In this document: piece by piece, positions 1 to 9,141 of the stretch
Position numbering within the stretch: the stretch's first letter is position 1
Layout of the letters: every line of letters starts with the position of its first letter
NCBI GenBank assembly: GCA_021846275.1
Contig: JAJZBZ010000001.1
Location: 620,001-684,000 of the forward strand
Direction of reading: 5' to 3'
Origin: Acidobacteriota bacterium
GTDB lineage: Bacteria; Acidobacteriota; Terriglobia; Terriglobales; Acidobacteriaceae
Length of the DNA: 64,000 nucleotides
The notes under the pieces: model-generated
The model's database searches: none
Told to the model about the DNA's origin: nothing
What the model saw: only the letters and a program-made list of their open reading frames with translations
Made by a program: the position numbers and the translations under genes

Positions 1-1
1 T

Positions 2-1783
2 GTCGGGCCTGCGGGCGAGTCGGAGCGCAACGCCGCGCGCATCTTCGGCGCGGACTGGACCTTCTACGTGCTCGGCGGCTCGTCCACATCGAACCAGATC
101 GTGGGTCACGGCGTGATTGCACAGGACGACATCGTGATCGCCGACGCGAACTGCCACAAATCGATCTGCCACTCGCTCACAGTCACCGGAGCGCGGCCCG
201 TCTACGTGACGCCCACGCGCAACGGTTACGGGATGATCGGCCTCGTCCCGCTGAAGCGATTCAGCCAGGAGGCGATTCGCGAGCTGATCGACAAAAGCCC
301 GTTTGCCGCCGGAGCCAACAGCCGCGAGCCGAGCTACGCCGTGGTGACCAACTCGACCTACGATGGCCTTTGCTACGACGTGAACAAGGTGGTCACGGCG
401 CTTTCGCCCTCTGTCCCGCGCATACACTTCGACGAGGCCTGGTACGCCTACGCGAAGTTTCATCCCATTTATCGCGGGCGCTTTGCCATGGACGTGCCGG
501 ACGATATGCCGGATCGACCGCTGCTCTTCGCTGTGCAATCGACACACAAGATGCTGGCAGCGTTCTCAATGGCCTCGATGGTGCATCTGAAGCTCAGCCC
601 GCGCGCGACGATTGACTTTGACCAGTTCAACGAGTCGTTCATGATGCACGGGACCACTTCGCCGTTTTATCCGCTCATTGCCTCGCTCGACGTGGCCGCC
701 GCGATGATGGACGAGCCAGCCGGACAGACGCTGATGGAGGAGACCATCAGCGACGCCATCAGCTTTCGCAAGGCGATGTCGTCCATCAAGCACCGTCTGC
801 GCAGGCAGGAGGACGGCGACGGCTGGTTCTTCGATCTCTACCAGCCGGATCGCGTGCAGGATCCCACCGATGGGCAGGTCTATGACTTCGAGGATGCGCC
901 GGACGACGTGCTGGCGACGCACTCGCGCTGCTGGACGCTGAAGCCCGGCGAGGAGTGGCATGGCTTTCAGGACGAGGATGTTGCCGACGATTACTGCATG
1001 CTCGATCCGACGAAGGTCACGATCCTGATGCCGGGCGTGAATGCGCAGGGCAGGGTGGCGGAATCAGGCATTCCGGCTGCGATCCTGACGGAGTTCCTCG
1101 ACGCGCGGCGCGTGGAGATCGCACGCACCGGCGATTACACCGTGCTGGTGCTGTTTTCCGTGGGCACCAGCAAGGGCAAGTGGGGCAGCCTGCTGGAAAA
1201 TCTCTTCGAGTTCAAGCGGCTCTATGACAGCGAAGCACCGCTGAACGAGGCGCTGCCGGAGCTGGTCGCGCGCTATCCGCAGCGCTATGGCAACGTGACG
1301 CTGAAGGATCTCAGCGACCAGATGCACGCGGCGATGGTGGAACTGCGGCTGACCGCGCTCGAATCCGAGGCCTGCGAGGTGGAAGAGGTGCAGGTGCTCA
1401 CGCCTGCGCAGACCTATCAGAAGCTGCTGCGCAACGGCACGGAAAAGATTCGCTTCAACGAAATGGCCGCGCGCGTCGCGGGCGTGATGCTGGTCCCGTA
1501 TCCGCCGGGAATTCCGGTCTGCATGCCCGGCGAACGGCTGGGCGAGGCTGACAGCCCGGTGATCCGGCTGATTCTGGCGCTGGAAGAGTTTGGCAAACGA
1601 TTTCCAGGCTTCGAGCGCGAGGTGCACGGCATCGAAGTGGACGCGGAAGGCAACTACTGGATGCGCGCCGTGATCGAAACCAACGGCAAGCGAGGCAACG
1701 GCAAACACCGCGGCGCACCCAGCTCCGCGCCGCCGGTCAAACGCCGCAAGCGCATCGCCCTGAAGCCGGAATCTCCGCGATAG
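2..1783 (+). CDS. Orn/Lys/Arg decarboxylase, AdiA-like (5' partial)
   Basis: The reading frame is open from base 2, so the start lies upstream of the window. It is a PLP-dependent fold-III decarboxylase of the biodegradative arginine/lysine type, which removes CO2 from a basic amino acid to make agmatine or cadaverine and consumes a proton. Visible family motifs are an SSTSNQ/VGHG substrate region, HFDEAWYAY with the PLP-interacting Asp, and STHKMLAAFS with the Schiff-base Lys. The C-terminal half keeps the LDPTKV...PG, GTSKGKWG and VPYPPGIP motifs, which line up residue by residue with my memory of E. coli AdiA, so arginine is the better guess for substrate; lysine or ornithine cannot be excluded. 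The last 25 residues are a basic tail (VKRRKRIALK) beyond the normal end. The protein is probably cytoplasmic. No antiporter partner is visible downstream. Confidence 0.9.
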   Translation, partial: VGPAGESERNAARIFGADWTFYVLGGSSTSNQIVGHGVIAQDDIVIADANCHKSICHSLTVTGARPVYVTPTRNGYGMIGLVPLKRFSQEAIRELIDKSPFAAGANSREPSYAVVTNSTYDGLCYDVNKVVTALSPSVPRIHFDEAWYAYAKFHPIYRGRFAMDVPDDMPDRPLLFAVQSTHKMLAAFSMASMVHLKLSPRATIDFDQFNESFMMHGTTSPFYPLIASLDVAAAMMDEPAGQTLMEETISDAISFRKAMSSIKHRLRRQEDGDGWFFDLYQPDRVQDPTDGQVYDFEDAPDDVLATHSRCWTLKPGEEWHGFQDEDVADDYCMLDPTKVTILMPGVNAQGRVAESGIPAAILTEFLDARRVEIARTGDYTVLVLFSVGTSKGKWGSLLENLFEFKRLYDSEAPLNEALPELVARYPQRYGNVTLKDLSDQMHAAMVELRLTALESEACEVEEVQVLTPAQTYQKLLRNGTEKIRFNEMAARVAGVMLVPYPPGIPVCMPGERLGEADSPVIRLILALEEFGKRFPGFEREVHGIEVDAEGNYWMRAVIETNGKRGNGKHRGAPSSAPPVKRRKRIALKPESPR

Positions 1784-1835
1784 CCTGGCGCAGCAAGCGT
1801 CTGCCTCTGGCGACTTCGTTGGAAGTTTTACCGCG

Positions 1836-2672
1836 TCATCTGCCGAAGAGTTTGCCAAGCAGGCCGACTGGTTTGCTCGCACCGTCCGGTGCCGCGTCCC
1901 GGTGGAATCTCTCCGTAAACTGGATCGGCTCGCCGGAGTCCAGGCCCACCGGCTGCGGCTGCGGCGGCAGCTTTGATCCGGTAATTGCTGCCTGCGGATT
2001 CAGGCGAAAAATCCGTTCCGCAGTCTCAGTTCCCGCGCGATTGGCCACGTAATCGAAGGCCTTGCGCAGATGGGGCGGGCGCGAAGCGGGGTTGTGCGCG
2101 TCCGTGGCGAGGAAGTGAATCCAGTTGCGGTCCAGCAACTGGTTGGAGAAGCTTTCCGCCGAGCGGCCGAAACGTCCATAGAGCGACGAAGCCGTGACCT
2201 GGACCAGCGCACCGGATCGCATCCAGCGGGCCATTCGTTCCGGATCGCGGACCAGAATGGGGTTGCGTTCCGGATGGGTGAGAACGCAGGTATATCCGGC
2301 GGCACTCAAGCGTGTGAGCGCGGAGTCAAGCTGGGGCGGGATGGCAAGCTCGGAGAACTCGACCAGCAGATAGCCTTTGCCGTCGATCGAGTATCTGTGC
2401 GGATGCTGAAGCGCGTCAAGGATATTGTCGGCGTTCAGGTGGAAGTCGCAGCCGAGCAGCAACCGCACGCTGTCTCCGAGCGCGTGCTGAATCTCCATCA
2501 TGCGCTCAAAGTTCAGCACAGCCTGGTAGGGGTAAACATCATTCGCGTGGGGTGTGCAGACAACGTGCGTCACGCCCTCCGACGCCGCCTCGCGGGCCAT
2601 CGCCAACGAGGTTTCCAGATCGGGCGAGCCGTCATCGACGCCGTAAATCAGATGGTGATGAATATCGATCAT
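1836..2672 (-). CDS. PHP-family tyrosine-protein phosphatase (CpsB/CapC/YwqE type)
   Basis: A 278-residue PHP-fold metallophosphatase. The N-terminal [15 protein letters not shown] is the standard start of CpsB/YwqE enzymes and supplies metal-binding His residues. Further metal motifs are CTPHAN, GCDFHL, LTHPERN and ATDAHN. These enzymes usually dephosphorylate tyrosine kinases that control capsule or exopolysaccharide export. I chose the ATG at 2672 because the family begins there; an upstream in-frame start at 2729 would add 19 residues with no family match and run into purQ. The last 45 residues are Pro/Gly-rich and not conserved. It lies 34 bases downstream of purQ on the same strand and is probably co-transcribed with it. 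No polysaccharide export genes are adjacent, so the physiological substrate is open. Confidence 0.82.
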   Translation of the reverse strand: MIDIHHHLIYGVDDGSPDLETSLAMAREAASEGVTHVVCTPHANDVYPYQAVLNFERMMEIQHALGDSVRLLLGCDFHLNADNILDALQHPHRYSIDGKGYLLVEFSELAIPPQLDSALTRLSAAGYTCVLTHPERNPILVRDPERMARWMRSGALVQVTASSLYGRFGRSAESFSNQLLDRNWIHFLATDAHNPASRPPHLRKAFDYVANRAGTETAERIFRLNPQAAITGSKLPPQPQPVGLDSGEPIQFTERFHRDAAPDGASKPVGLLGKLFGR

Positions 2673-2706
2673 TGCGTATCGAGCCGGGTGATGTGACTGC
2701 CGTTTG

Positions 2707-3402
2707 TCAGCGCGAAACCAGCGCGGCAATCATGCTCTGGAAGATGGTCAGCCCGTCCGCCGAGCCGAGGATGGACTCGCTCGAACGGTCGGGATGCGGC
2801 ATCATCCCAAGCACGTTGCGACCCTTGTTCAGCACGCCGGCAATGTTGTCGAGCGAGCCGTTGGGATTGGACTCCGCAGTAATTGATCCATCCGGCGCGC
2901 AGTATCGGAAAGCGATGCGGTCCTCCGCCTGCAACTCGCGCAGCGTCTCGTCGTCGCAGTAGTAATTGCCCTCCATGTGGCCGATGGGGATGCGCAGAAC
3001 CTGATCGGGCTGGAGCTGGCTGGTGAACGGCGAATTCGTCGTGGCCGCGCGCAGATGGACCGGCTTGCAGATGTATTTGAGGCCGGCATTCCGCATCAGC
3101 GCGCCGGGCAGAAGACCGGATTCGGCGAGAATCTGAAAGCCGTTGCAGATGCCGAGAACCAGCCCCCCGGCGTCGGCAAATCGCCGCACCGACTGCATCA
3201 CCGGCGAGAAGCGCGCAATCGCTCCCGTGCGCAGGTAATCGCCATAGGCAAAGCCGCCGGGCACCAGCACCGCATCCACATTCTGCAGGTCTTCGGAGTC
3301 GTGCCAGAGAAAGGTGACCGGCTGTCGCGTGATCTCGGCAAGAACGTGATACGTGTCGTGGTCGCAGTTGGAACCGGGAAAAACGAGAACGCCGAATTTC
3401 AT
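2707..3402 (-). CDS. purQ: Phosphoribosylformylglycinamidine synthase subunit PurQ
   Basis: The glutaminase subunit of FGAM synthase (fourth step of IMP biosynthesis); it hydrolyses glutamine and passes ammonia to PurL. At 231 residues it has normal length for the stand-alone PurQ found with PurS and small PurL. The N-terminal [10 protein letters not shown], the nucleophile Cys86 in GICNGFQIL, and the His203/Glu209 pair in [10 protein letters not shown] form the complete class-I glutaminase triad. The start ATG at 3402 gives the canonical [10 protein letters not shown]. The Shine-Dalgarno (GAAGG) is weak and very close. PurS and PurL are not in the window. The PHP phosphatase follows 34 bases downstream. 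Confidence 0.95.
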   Translation of the reverse strand: MKFGVLVFPGSNCDHDTYHVLAEITRQPVTFLWHDSEDLQNVDAVLVPGGFAYGDYLRTGAIARFSPVMQSVRRFADAGGLVLGICNGFQILAESGLLPGALMRNAGLKYICKPVHLRAATTNSPFTSQLQPDQVLRIPIGHMEGNYYCDDETLRELQAEDRIAFRYCAPDGSITAESNPNGSLDNIAGVLNKGRNVLGMMPHPDRSSESILGSADGLTIFQSMIAALVSR

Positions 3403-3496
3403 ACCTTCAGGGTAACAGCAAGGCGGCTATCGTCGCCCGTGGAACGACGGATGCGATTTTGTCGGCGGGTTTCATTCATGTGTGAACCGATAGCCG

Positions 3497-6124
3497 TTAA
3501 CGCAGTCCGCCGGTGAGCGTCAGATCAACGCCCTTCCCGTCGTCACTGAGGAATGCGACCACGCGATGATGGTCACTATCGTAAGCCGCCGTGACAGGCC
3601 CGTTCGTCGCCGAAGCAGCGTGAACAGGCCCGTTCGCGCCGTAGACCTCCACGCGGTACTGCGTCCACCACGGCTGGAAGCTGCCCTGATGCGGGCCGAT
3701 ATGCACGGTCAGTCCCTGCGGCGTGCGTTTGCAGGTGAACTCCACGCGCAGGAAGTCGCCCTTCTGGTAGGCGTAGCTGATGCCATCGTCGAGATAGACG
3801 CTTCCCGCGCAGCTCTCCTGACGGCGCAGGGCGCCGACCGGGCTGTTCGGCGGATAGACGCGCAGCGTCAGCGGCCCGACCGGCTTGATCATCGTGCTCT
3901 GCACCAGCGGCTGCATCGGCAGAATCGATCCGCCGCGCACGAAGACCGGCAGCTTGTCGATCGTCGGGTGCAGCGTGATCTGCAGGTCTTCGTCGGGCAG
4001 GTTGTCGTTGCCCACGCGCATGCGCTGCTGATCGTCGGCCACCACCGGTGCGCCCGTCCAGAAGTCGTACCAGCCGACCGGCGGCAGCACGGCCTGATAG
4101 TTGTCCAGCAGGTCCGGATACGGGCTGGGCGCGATCAGCAGGTCGGGGCCGAGCAGGAACTCGCTGCCGTTGTTGAAGTCCAGCGGATGCCGGTCGTGGC
4201 TCGCGTCGGGAAACTCCAGAAACAGCGGGCGCAGAATCGGCAACCCGGTCCGGCTCATCTCCTCGGCCACGGAGTAAAGGTAGGGCATGAGCCGGTAGCG
4301 CGTTTCGATGAAGTGGCGGCGCAGGTCCAGATCCTGCGTCGTCCCGTCGGCCCACGGCTCCTGCGGATTCGTGCCCATCGAGGTGTGGTCGCGATCAATC
4401 GGCTGGAAGGCGGCAATCTCCAGCCATCGCGTCAGCAGTTCCGGCTGCGGCGAACCGGCAAAGCCGCCCACGTCGGCTCCGGCTAGCGCAAAGCCGCTCA
4501 GGCCGAGGTTGGCAAGCTGCGGAACCGTCTGCCGCAGGTGGTTCCAGGTGCTCGAATTGTCGCCCGTCCATGTCGCCGCGTAGCGCTGACCTCCGGCGTA
4601 GCTGGCCCGCGTGAGCACGAAGGGACGAACGTCGGGATCGAGTCTGCGCACGCCCTCAAAGGTGCCGCGCGAGTTTTCCATGCCGAAGACATTGTGAATC
4701 TCCAGATGGTTTGCCGTGCGTTTGGCAAAGCCCGGCTCGTCGATCCGATGCTGCACGTCGTCCGGCATCGTCTTCGACGCAACGCCGAAGACGGATGGCT
4801 CGTTCATATCGTTCCAGAATCCGGCCACGCCGTCATGCACAAAATCAGCGTAGAGCGTGCCCCACCAGTCGCGGCTGGATTTCTGCGTAAAGTCAGGAAA
4901 TACCGCCGGACCAGGCCAGACCGGGCCGGTGAAGACGCTGCCGTCGGGGTTGTGAACGAAGTGGTCGCCAGCCAATCCCTCGTCGTAGGGCTTGTAACCG
5001 GCGTTGGGCACGCGGGCAATGTGCAGGTCGGTGATGAGCACCGTGCGGATGTGCTCGGCCAACAGGTCATGAATCATCTGAGTGAAGCGAGGAAATCGCT
5101 CGGGATCAACGGTAAACGGGCGATATTTGAACTGATAGTCGATGTCGAGATAGATGGCGTCCGCCGGGATGCGATAGGAGCGCAGCTCGCTGGCGATTTT
5201 GCGCACCTCCGACTCCGGGTAATAGCTGTAACGCGACTGCTGGAAGCCCAGCGTCCACATCGGCGGCAGCGGAGTCGTGCCCGTGAGCCAGGCCCACTGC
5301 TCGACGACGGCTTTGGGCGACGGGCCGTAAAGAATGTAGAGATCGAGCGGACCATTGTCGGCCCCAAACGAGTAAACGTCGCGCAGTTCCTTGTCAAAGT
5401 CGAAGCTGGTGCGCCAGGTGTTGTCCAGAAACAGCCCGCCGCAGATGCCGTTGCGATAGGTGAGGAAGTAGGGGATGGATTTGTAGATCGGGTCAGTCGA
5501 TTCCTGCCAGCCGTAGGAGTCCGTATTCCAGTTGGTGAAGGCTTCGTTGCGACGGTCCAGCGGTCCCGGTTTGTCCCCCAGGCCAAAGTAGTGTTCCTCC
5601 TCCGGCGAGCGCGCGTAAAAGCGAAAACTCGTCCCGTGGTACTCGATCGGATGCTCAGCCGGAGTCTGTACGATGATGTGGCCGTCATTGTCCGTCACGG
5701 TCAGCGCCATCGTCGCGCGATCCACGGCCAGATGCAGCTTGCCGGTGCGAAAGCCGACCGTGTGCGCTGTGGACTCAGGCTTGACGGCGACAGTGGCCGT
5801 GCGCGAGGCCGCCAGCACGGCCCACGACGCGTCCTCGGGCAGCGTGCCGGTCGCGCCAATGCGCACGCGCAACAGGTCATCGCGCAGGGCCGTGATGCGC
5901 ACAACCGCCGCGCCGGAATGCAGTTCGAGGCCGTCCGGCAACGCATGCGCGGCGGTCACGCGGTTGAGCACAATCGGCTGCATCGACTGAGCCACGGCAG
6001 GCGCGGCCAGGCAGAAGCCGACAGCCACCAAGCCAGCCAGCGAACAGAGAACGGCGAAATTCAGGGCAAAAAACGAAGGACGCGCACACGACCAGCGTGC
6101 GGTGGAACGGCAACAGGACGGCAT
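3497..6124 (-). CDS. Secreted GH31 alpha-glucosidase/alpha-xylosidase-type hydrolase
   Basis: An 875-residue glycoside hydrolase of family 31, which cleaves alpha-linked glucosides or xylosides with retention. The start ATG at 6124 is preceded by TGAGG at good spacing and gives a basic N-terminus, a hydrophobic stretch (about residues 20-46) and an AxA-type cleavage region, so export is likely; a longer frame start at 6253 lacks these. Order: N-terminal beta domain with YFGLGDKPGPLDRR, the catalytic barrel with the nucleophile Asp439 in WNDMNEP and acid/base Asp522 in TWTGDNSS, then beta-sandwich domains containing the RPLFLEFP and GPDLLIAP motifs. Both catalytic acids are present. It seems monocistronic, with 249 bases to the sulfide genes upstream. 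Substrate cannot be fixed from the sequence. Confidence 0.93.
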   Translation of the reverse strand: MPSCCRSTARWSCARPSFFALNFAVLCSLAGLVAVGFCLAAPAVAQSMQPIVLNRVTAAHALPDGLELHSGAAVVRITALRDDLLRVRIGATGTLPEDASWAVLAASRTATVAVKPESTAHTVGFRTGKLHLAVDRATMALTVTDNDGHIIVQTPAEHPIEYHGTSFRFYARSPEEEHYFGLGDKPGPLDRRNEAFTNWNTDSYGWQESTDPIYKSIPYFLTYRNGICGGLFLDNTWRTSFDFDKELRDVYSFGADNGPLDLYILYGPSPKAVVEQWAWLTGTTPLPPMWTLGFQQSRYSYYPESEVRKIASELRSYRIPADAIYLDIDYQFKYRPFTVDPERFPRFTQMIHDLLAEHIRTVLITDLHIARVPNAGYKPYDEGLAGDHFVHNPDGSVFTGPVWPGPAVFPDFTQKSSRDWWGTLYADFVHDGVAGFWNDMNEPSVFGVASKTMPDDVQHRIDEPGFAKRTANHLEIHNVFGMENSRGTFEGVRRLDPDVRPFVLTRASYAGGQRYAATWTGDNSSTWNHLRQTVPQLANLGLSGFALAGADVGGFAGSPQPELLTRWLEIAAFQPIDRDHTSMGTNPQEPWADGTTQDLDLRRHFIETRYRLMPYLYSVAEEMSRTGLPILRPLFLEFPDASHDRHPLDFNNGSEFLLGPDLLIAPSPYPDLLDNYQAVLPPVGWYDFWTGAPVVADDQQRMRVGNDNLPDEDLQITLHPTIDKLPVFVRGGSILPMQPLVQSTMIKPVGPLTLRVYPPNSPVGALRRQESCAGSVYLDDGISYAYQKGDFLRVEFTCKRTPQGLTVHIGPHQGSFQPWWTQYRVEVYGANGPVHAASATNGPVTAAYDSDHHRVVAFLSDDGKGVDLTLTGGLR

Positions 6125-6373
6125 AGAAACCTCAGAAAAGAAGTGCAAATGGTACGGGAGAAGAATAGCCGATGCAAGCCGATCCTGTGCGGGGAAAATG
6201 CAGCCAGGGTCATTTTTGCTGAACAGTGGCGTGGCGCGCAGGAAAAAGCTCATTGCTGTATGTTCCGAAGAACCTTCAGCAATGAGCCTTGAAGCGGTAC
6301 AGGATGAGTTCGCGGTATAGACGTACAGGGAATGTCGGTGCGGCGATCCGGCCTCGGGATTAGGCGCTCTGGA

Positions 6374-7579
6374 TCAGGCTTTGCCGCGGAGCATGCCGTG
6401 CCAGTAAAGCCGCGGCAGCAGATGTTTCTTGACGAAGTACATGCTGTAGCGTTCCTTCGACTGGTCGATGGGGAATGTCTCCTGCGGCTTGCCGTCGTAG
6501 TCGAACTCGGCCATCACCAGGCTGCCGTAGCCGGTGACGAGCGGGCATGAGGTGTAGCCGTTGTATTTGCGCAGCAACGGCTGGCCCTGCATCCACGCGA
6601 TAAGATTGGCGGCGGCCACCGGCGCTTGCTTGCGCACAGCGGCGCCAGTCTTCGAGGTGGGCAGGCTGCTGGAGTCGCCCAGGCCGAAGACGTTGGGGAA
6701 GCGCGTGTGCTGGAGCGTGAATTTGTCCACGTCAACCCATCCGTCGGCGTTGCCAAGCGTGGATTGCTTCACCACATCGAGCGGCCCCTGCGGCGGTGTG
6801 ACGTGGATCATGTCGTAGTGCATGGTGGTCATCTCGCCGGTGTCCAGGTGCTTGAAGATGGCTTCCTTCGCCTCCGGGCGCAGCTCGACGAGATTGTTGC
6901 GATAGTGGGTCTGGATCTGTTTGCGCGCGATCACCTTGTCCAGCGTGTCGGCGTAGCGCTTCACGGCGAAGATATTCGCAGCAGCGGAGAAAAAGTGAAC
7001 CTCGGACTGGCTGCGCACGCCCGATTTCCGAAAATGGCTCTCGGCCAGATACATGATCTTCTGCGGAGCGCCGCCGCATTTGATCGGCGGCAGTGGCTGC
7101 GTAAAGATAGCCGTTCCGCCGCGAAAGTTCCGGGTACATTCCCAGGTGTAGCTGACGGTCTCCGGCGAATAATTGCTGCATACGCAGTGTTTGCCCACGC
7201 TTTCGGCCAGTCCCGGAATCTTTTCCCAGGCCAGCCGCAGTCCCAGCGCGACCACCAGCGTGCGATAGTGGAGCACGGTGCCGGATGCCGTGGTCACGGT
7301 GTTGTGCTCGGGCTGAATCTGCGCGACCGAATCCTTGATCCAGCGAACGCCCGGTGGAATCAGGCTTGCTTCCTTGCGCACTGTCTTGCTCAGCGGATAA
7401 ACGCCGCCGCCGACCAGCGTCCAGAGCGGCTGGTAGTAGTGTTTTTCGGAGGGTTCAACGATGGCTACCGAGCTGTGCTTCAGCTTGCCGGGCAGCATGT
7501 TCTTGATGTGCGCGGCGGTGGTGATGCCTGCGCATCCGCCGCCCAGGATGAGTATGTCGAAACTGTCTGTGGATTGCAT
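6374..7579 (-). CDS. Sulfide:quinone oxidoreductase, SQOR (type II) family
   Basis: A 401-residue FAD-dependent disulfide reductase-like enzyme that oxidises H2S, hands electrons to quinone and makes a persulfide. The FAD-binding [10 protein letters not shown] is at residues 13-22. Two cysteines that match the redox pair of mitochondrial SQOR are present, Cys168 in [10 protein letters not shown] and Cys345 in [12 protein letters not shown]. The C-terminal segment ([22 protein letters not shown]) is also very like the human enzyme. The start ATG at 7579 has AGAGG six bases upstream; the frame extends to 7726 but that part is not conserved. It lies 101 bases downstream of the persulfide dioxygenase-rhodanese gene on the same strand and should be in one operon. 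It is likely peripheral on the inner membrane. Confidence 0.92.
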   Translation of the reverse strand: MQSTDSFDILILGGGCAGITTAAHIKNMLPGKLKHSSVAIVEPSEKHYYQPLWTLVGGGVYPLSKTVRKEASLIPPGVRWIKDSVAQIQPEHNTVTTASGTVLHYRTLVVALGLRLAWEKIPGLAESVGKHCVCSNYSPETVSYTWECTRNFRGGTAIFTQPLPPIKCGGAPQKIMYLAESHFRKSGVRSQSEVHFFSAAANIFAVKRYADTLDKVIARKQIQTHYRNNLVELRPEAKEAIFKHLDTGEMTTMHYDMIHVTPPQGPLDVVKQSTLGNADGWVDVDKFTLQHTRFPNVFGLGDSSSLPTSKTGAAVRKQAPVAAANLIAWMQGQPLLRKYNGYTSCPLVTGYGSLVMAEFDYDGKPQETFPIDQSKERYSMYFVKKHLLPRLYWHGMLRGKA

Positions 7580-7680
7580 GTTGACCTCTGCTTGCCGGTG
7601 CGACGGATGGAATTGGGGAAGAACTGGCTCAGGATTGGGGAAGCGATCGCGAAGTTCGGGACAGCGTCGGGTCGGCCCGC

Positions 7681-9075
7681 TCAGGCCGAAACCGACGCAG
7701 CGCCTTCTGCCTGCATGGAGTTCCACGCATTCATGCCGCCCACTGCGTTGGAAACCTGCGAAAATCCAAGTCGACGCAGAATGCTGGTTGCAATCGACGA
7801 GCGGTAGCCGCTCTGGCAGACGACGATGACCTCGCGGTTGCGGTCATGCGCCGAGGCCGTCTCCAGCAGGTGAGCCAGTTCGTGATGGAGCGCGCCGCGA
7901 ATGCTGCCCGCCTTGAACTCGCCCGGTCGGCGAACATCCAGCAGCAGCACACTGGGATCGCTTTCGAGCCGGTCGCGGACCTCGGTGATCGGCATCTGCG
8001 CCACCGTCGTCAGCGGATAACCGGACTGATCCCAGGCATAGATTCCGCCTTCCAGATAGCCACAGGCGGACTCAATGCCAACGCGCGCCAGCCGCATCAC
8101 CGCCTCGTCCACGCCTTCCACATCCTCGGCAATGACCACGATTGGCGTCTTCATGTCGAGCAGCGTGCCTGCCCAGGAAGCAAACTGGCCGGAGAGTCCA
8201 ATGTTGATCGCGCCAGGAATGTGTCCGCTGCCAAACTGCCCAGCCGGGCGAACGTCGAGAAGAACGGCTCCCTGATTCGCCTTGTCCAGCACCTCGTCTG
8301 GCGTCATCGCTGGCGGACGCTCCATCTGCTCCAGCGCTCGCGCGCCGGTCCGGTTCAGTTCGGCGTCCTTCGAAAAATAAACAGGAGCCTCGGGCAGGTC
8401 CGTCGTCATCATGCGGATGAACTCGTCGCGAGACATCGGCTGCAAAGCGTAGTTCATCTTCTTCTGTACGCCGATTGTCGACGAGGTGTCCTTCGAGATA
8501 TTGCGCCCGCACATCGACCCGGCACCGTGCGCCGGATACACCTCCACAGCATCATCAAGCGTCATCACCTTGTGGCGCAGGCTGTCGTAGAGCATCGCGG
8601 CCATATCCTGCGCCGTGTAGCCCTTCGACCCTGCCAGATCCGGGCGGCCCACGTCGCCGATGAAGAGCGTGTCGCCGGTCAGCAGCTTCGGCGGCGCGGC
8701 TGGATCAGAGAGATCGCAGGCCAGGATGCACATTCCCTCCGGCGTATGTCCTGGCGTCTCCAGAAAACGCAGATTCACCGAACCGACCTGAATCTCGTCG
8801 CCATCCTGAACCGCGCGGTGCGGGAAAGTCGCTCCGGCGCGCGCGCCCATCACGATGGTCGCGCCGGTTCGCTCAGCCAGCTCGCAGTGGCCGCTGACGA
8901 AGTCCGCATGCAGATGCGTCTCCAGAATCCAGCGGATGGTCAGGTGCTGCTCGGCGGCTTCCTGCAGGTAAATCTCCACATCGCGCTGCGGATCGACCAC
9001 GACGGCCTCGCCCTCGGAGCCGATCAGGTAAGAGGCATGGGCCAGACAGCCCAGATAGAACTGCTTGAAGTACAT
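7681..9075 (-). CDS. Persulfide dioxygenase (ETHE1-like MBL fold) fused to two rhodanese domains
   Basis: A 464-residue fusion. Residues 1-235 are a metallo-beta-lactamase fold of the ETHE1/PDO type with the mononuclear-iron motif THLHADFVSGH (His54, His56, Asp58, His63), His110, Asp135 and His183. Such enzymes oxidise glutathione or other persulfides to sulfite. Rhodanese domain 1 (about 255-355) keeps LLDVRPAGQFGSGHIPGA but has no Cys in the loop where the active site should be (IAEDVEG). Rhodanese domain 2 (about 362-460) has Cys420 in CQSGYRSS and should be active. The start ATG at 9075 has an excellent GGAGGG seven bases upstream and the typical MYFKQFYLGC opening. It sits between an AraC regulator and SQOR, completing a sulfide-oxidation path. 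Confidence 0.93.
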   Translation of the reverse strand: MYFKQFYLGCLAHASYLIGSEGEAVVVDPQRDVEIYLQEAAEQHLTIRWILETHLHADFVSGHCELAERTGATIVMGARAGATFPHRAVQDGDEIQVGSVNLRFLETPGHTPEGMCILACDLSDPAAPPKLLTGDTLFIGDVGRPDLAGSKGYTAQDMAAMLYDSLRHKVMTLDDAVEVYPAHGAGSMCGRNISKDTSSTIGVQKKMNYALQPMSRDEFIRMMTTDLPEAPVYFSKDAELNRTGARALEQMERPPAMTPDEVLDKANQGAVLLDVRPAGQFGSGHIPGAINIGLSGQFASWAGTLLDMKTPIVVIAEDVEGVDEAVMRLARVGIESACGYLEGGIYAWDQSGYPLTTVAQMPITEVRDRLESDPSVLLLDVRRPGEFKAGSIRGALHHELAHLLETASAHDRNREVIVVCQSGYRSSIATSILRRLGFSQVSNAVGGMNAWNSMQAEGAASVSA

Positions 9076-9141
9076 GGTGAATCCCTCCATTGACAACCGG
9101 CCATTGATTACCGGAAATGTTGATCGGGATTCACTCTTTAC

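Noticed and set aside
3424-3496. 9-bp inverted repeat CGGCTATCG/CGATAGCCG straddling the gap between purQ and the GH31 stop
   Set aside because: The arms are 55 bases apart and no T run follows; could be chance, so not called a terminator.
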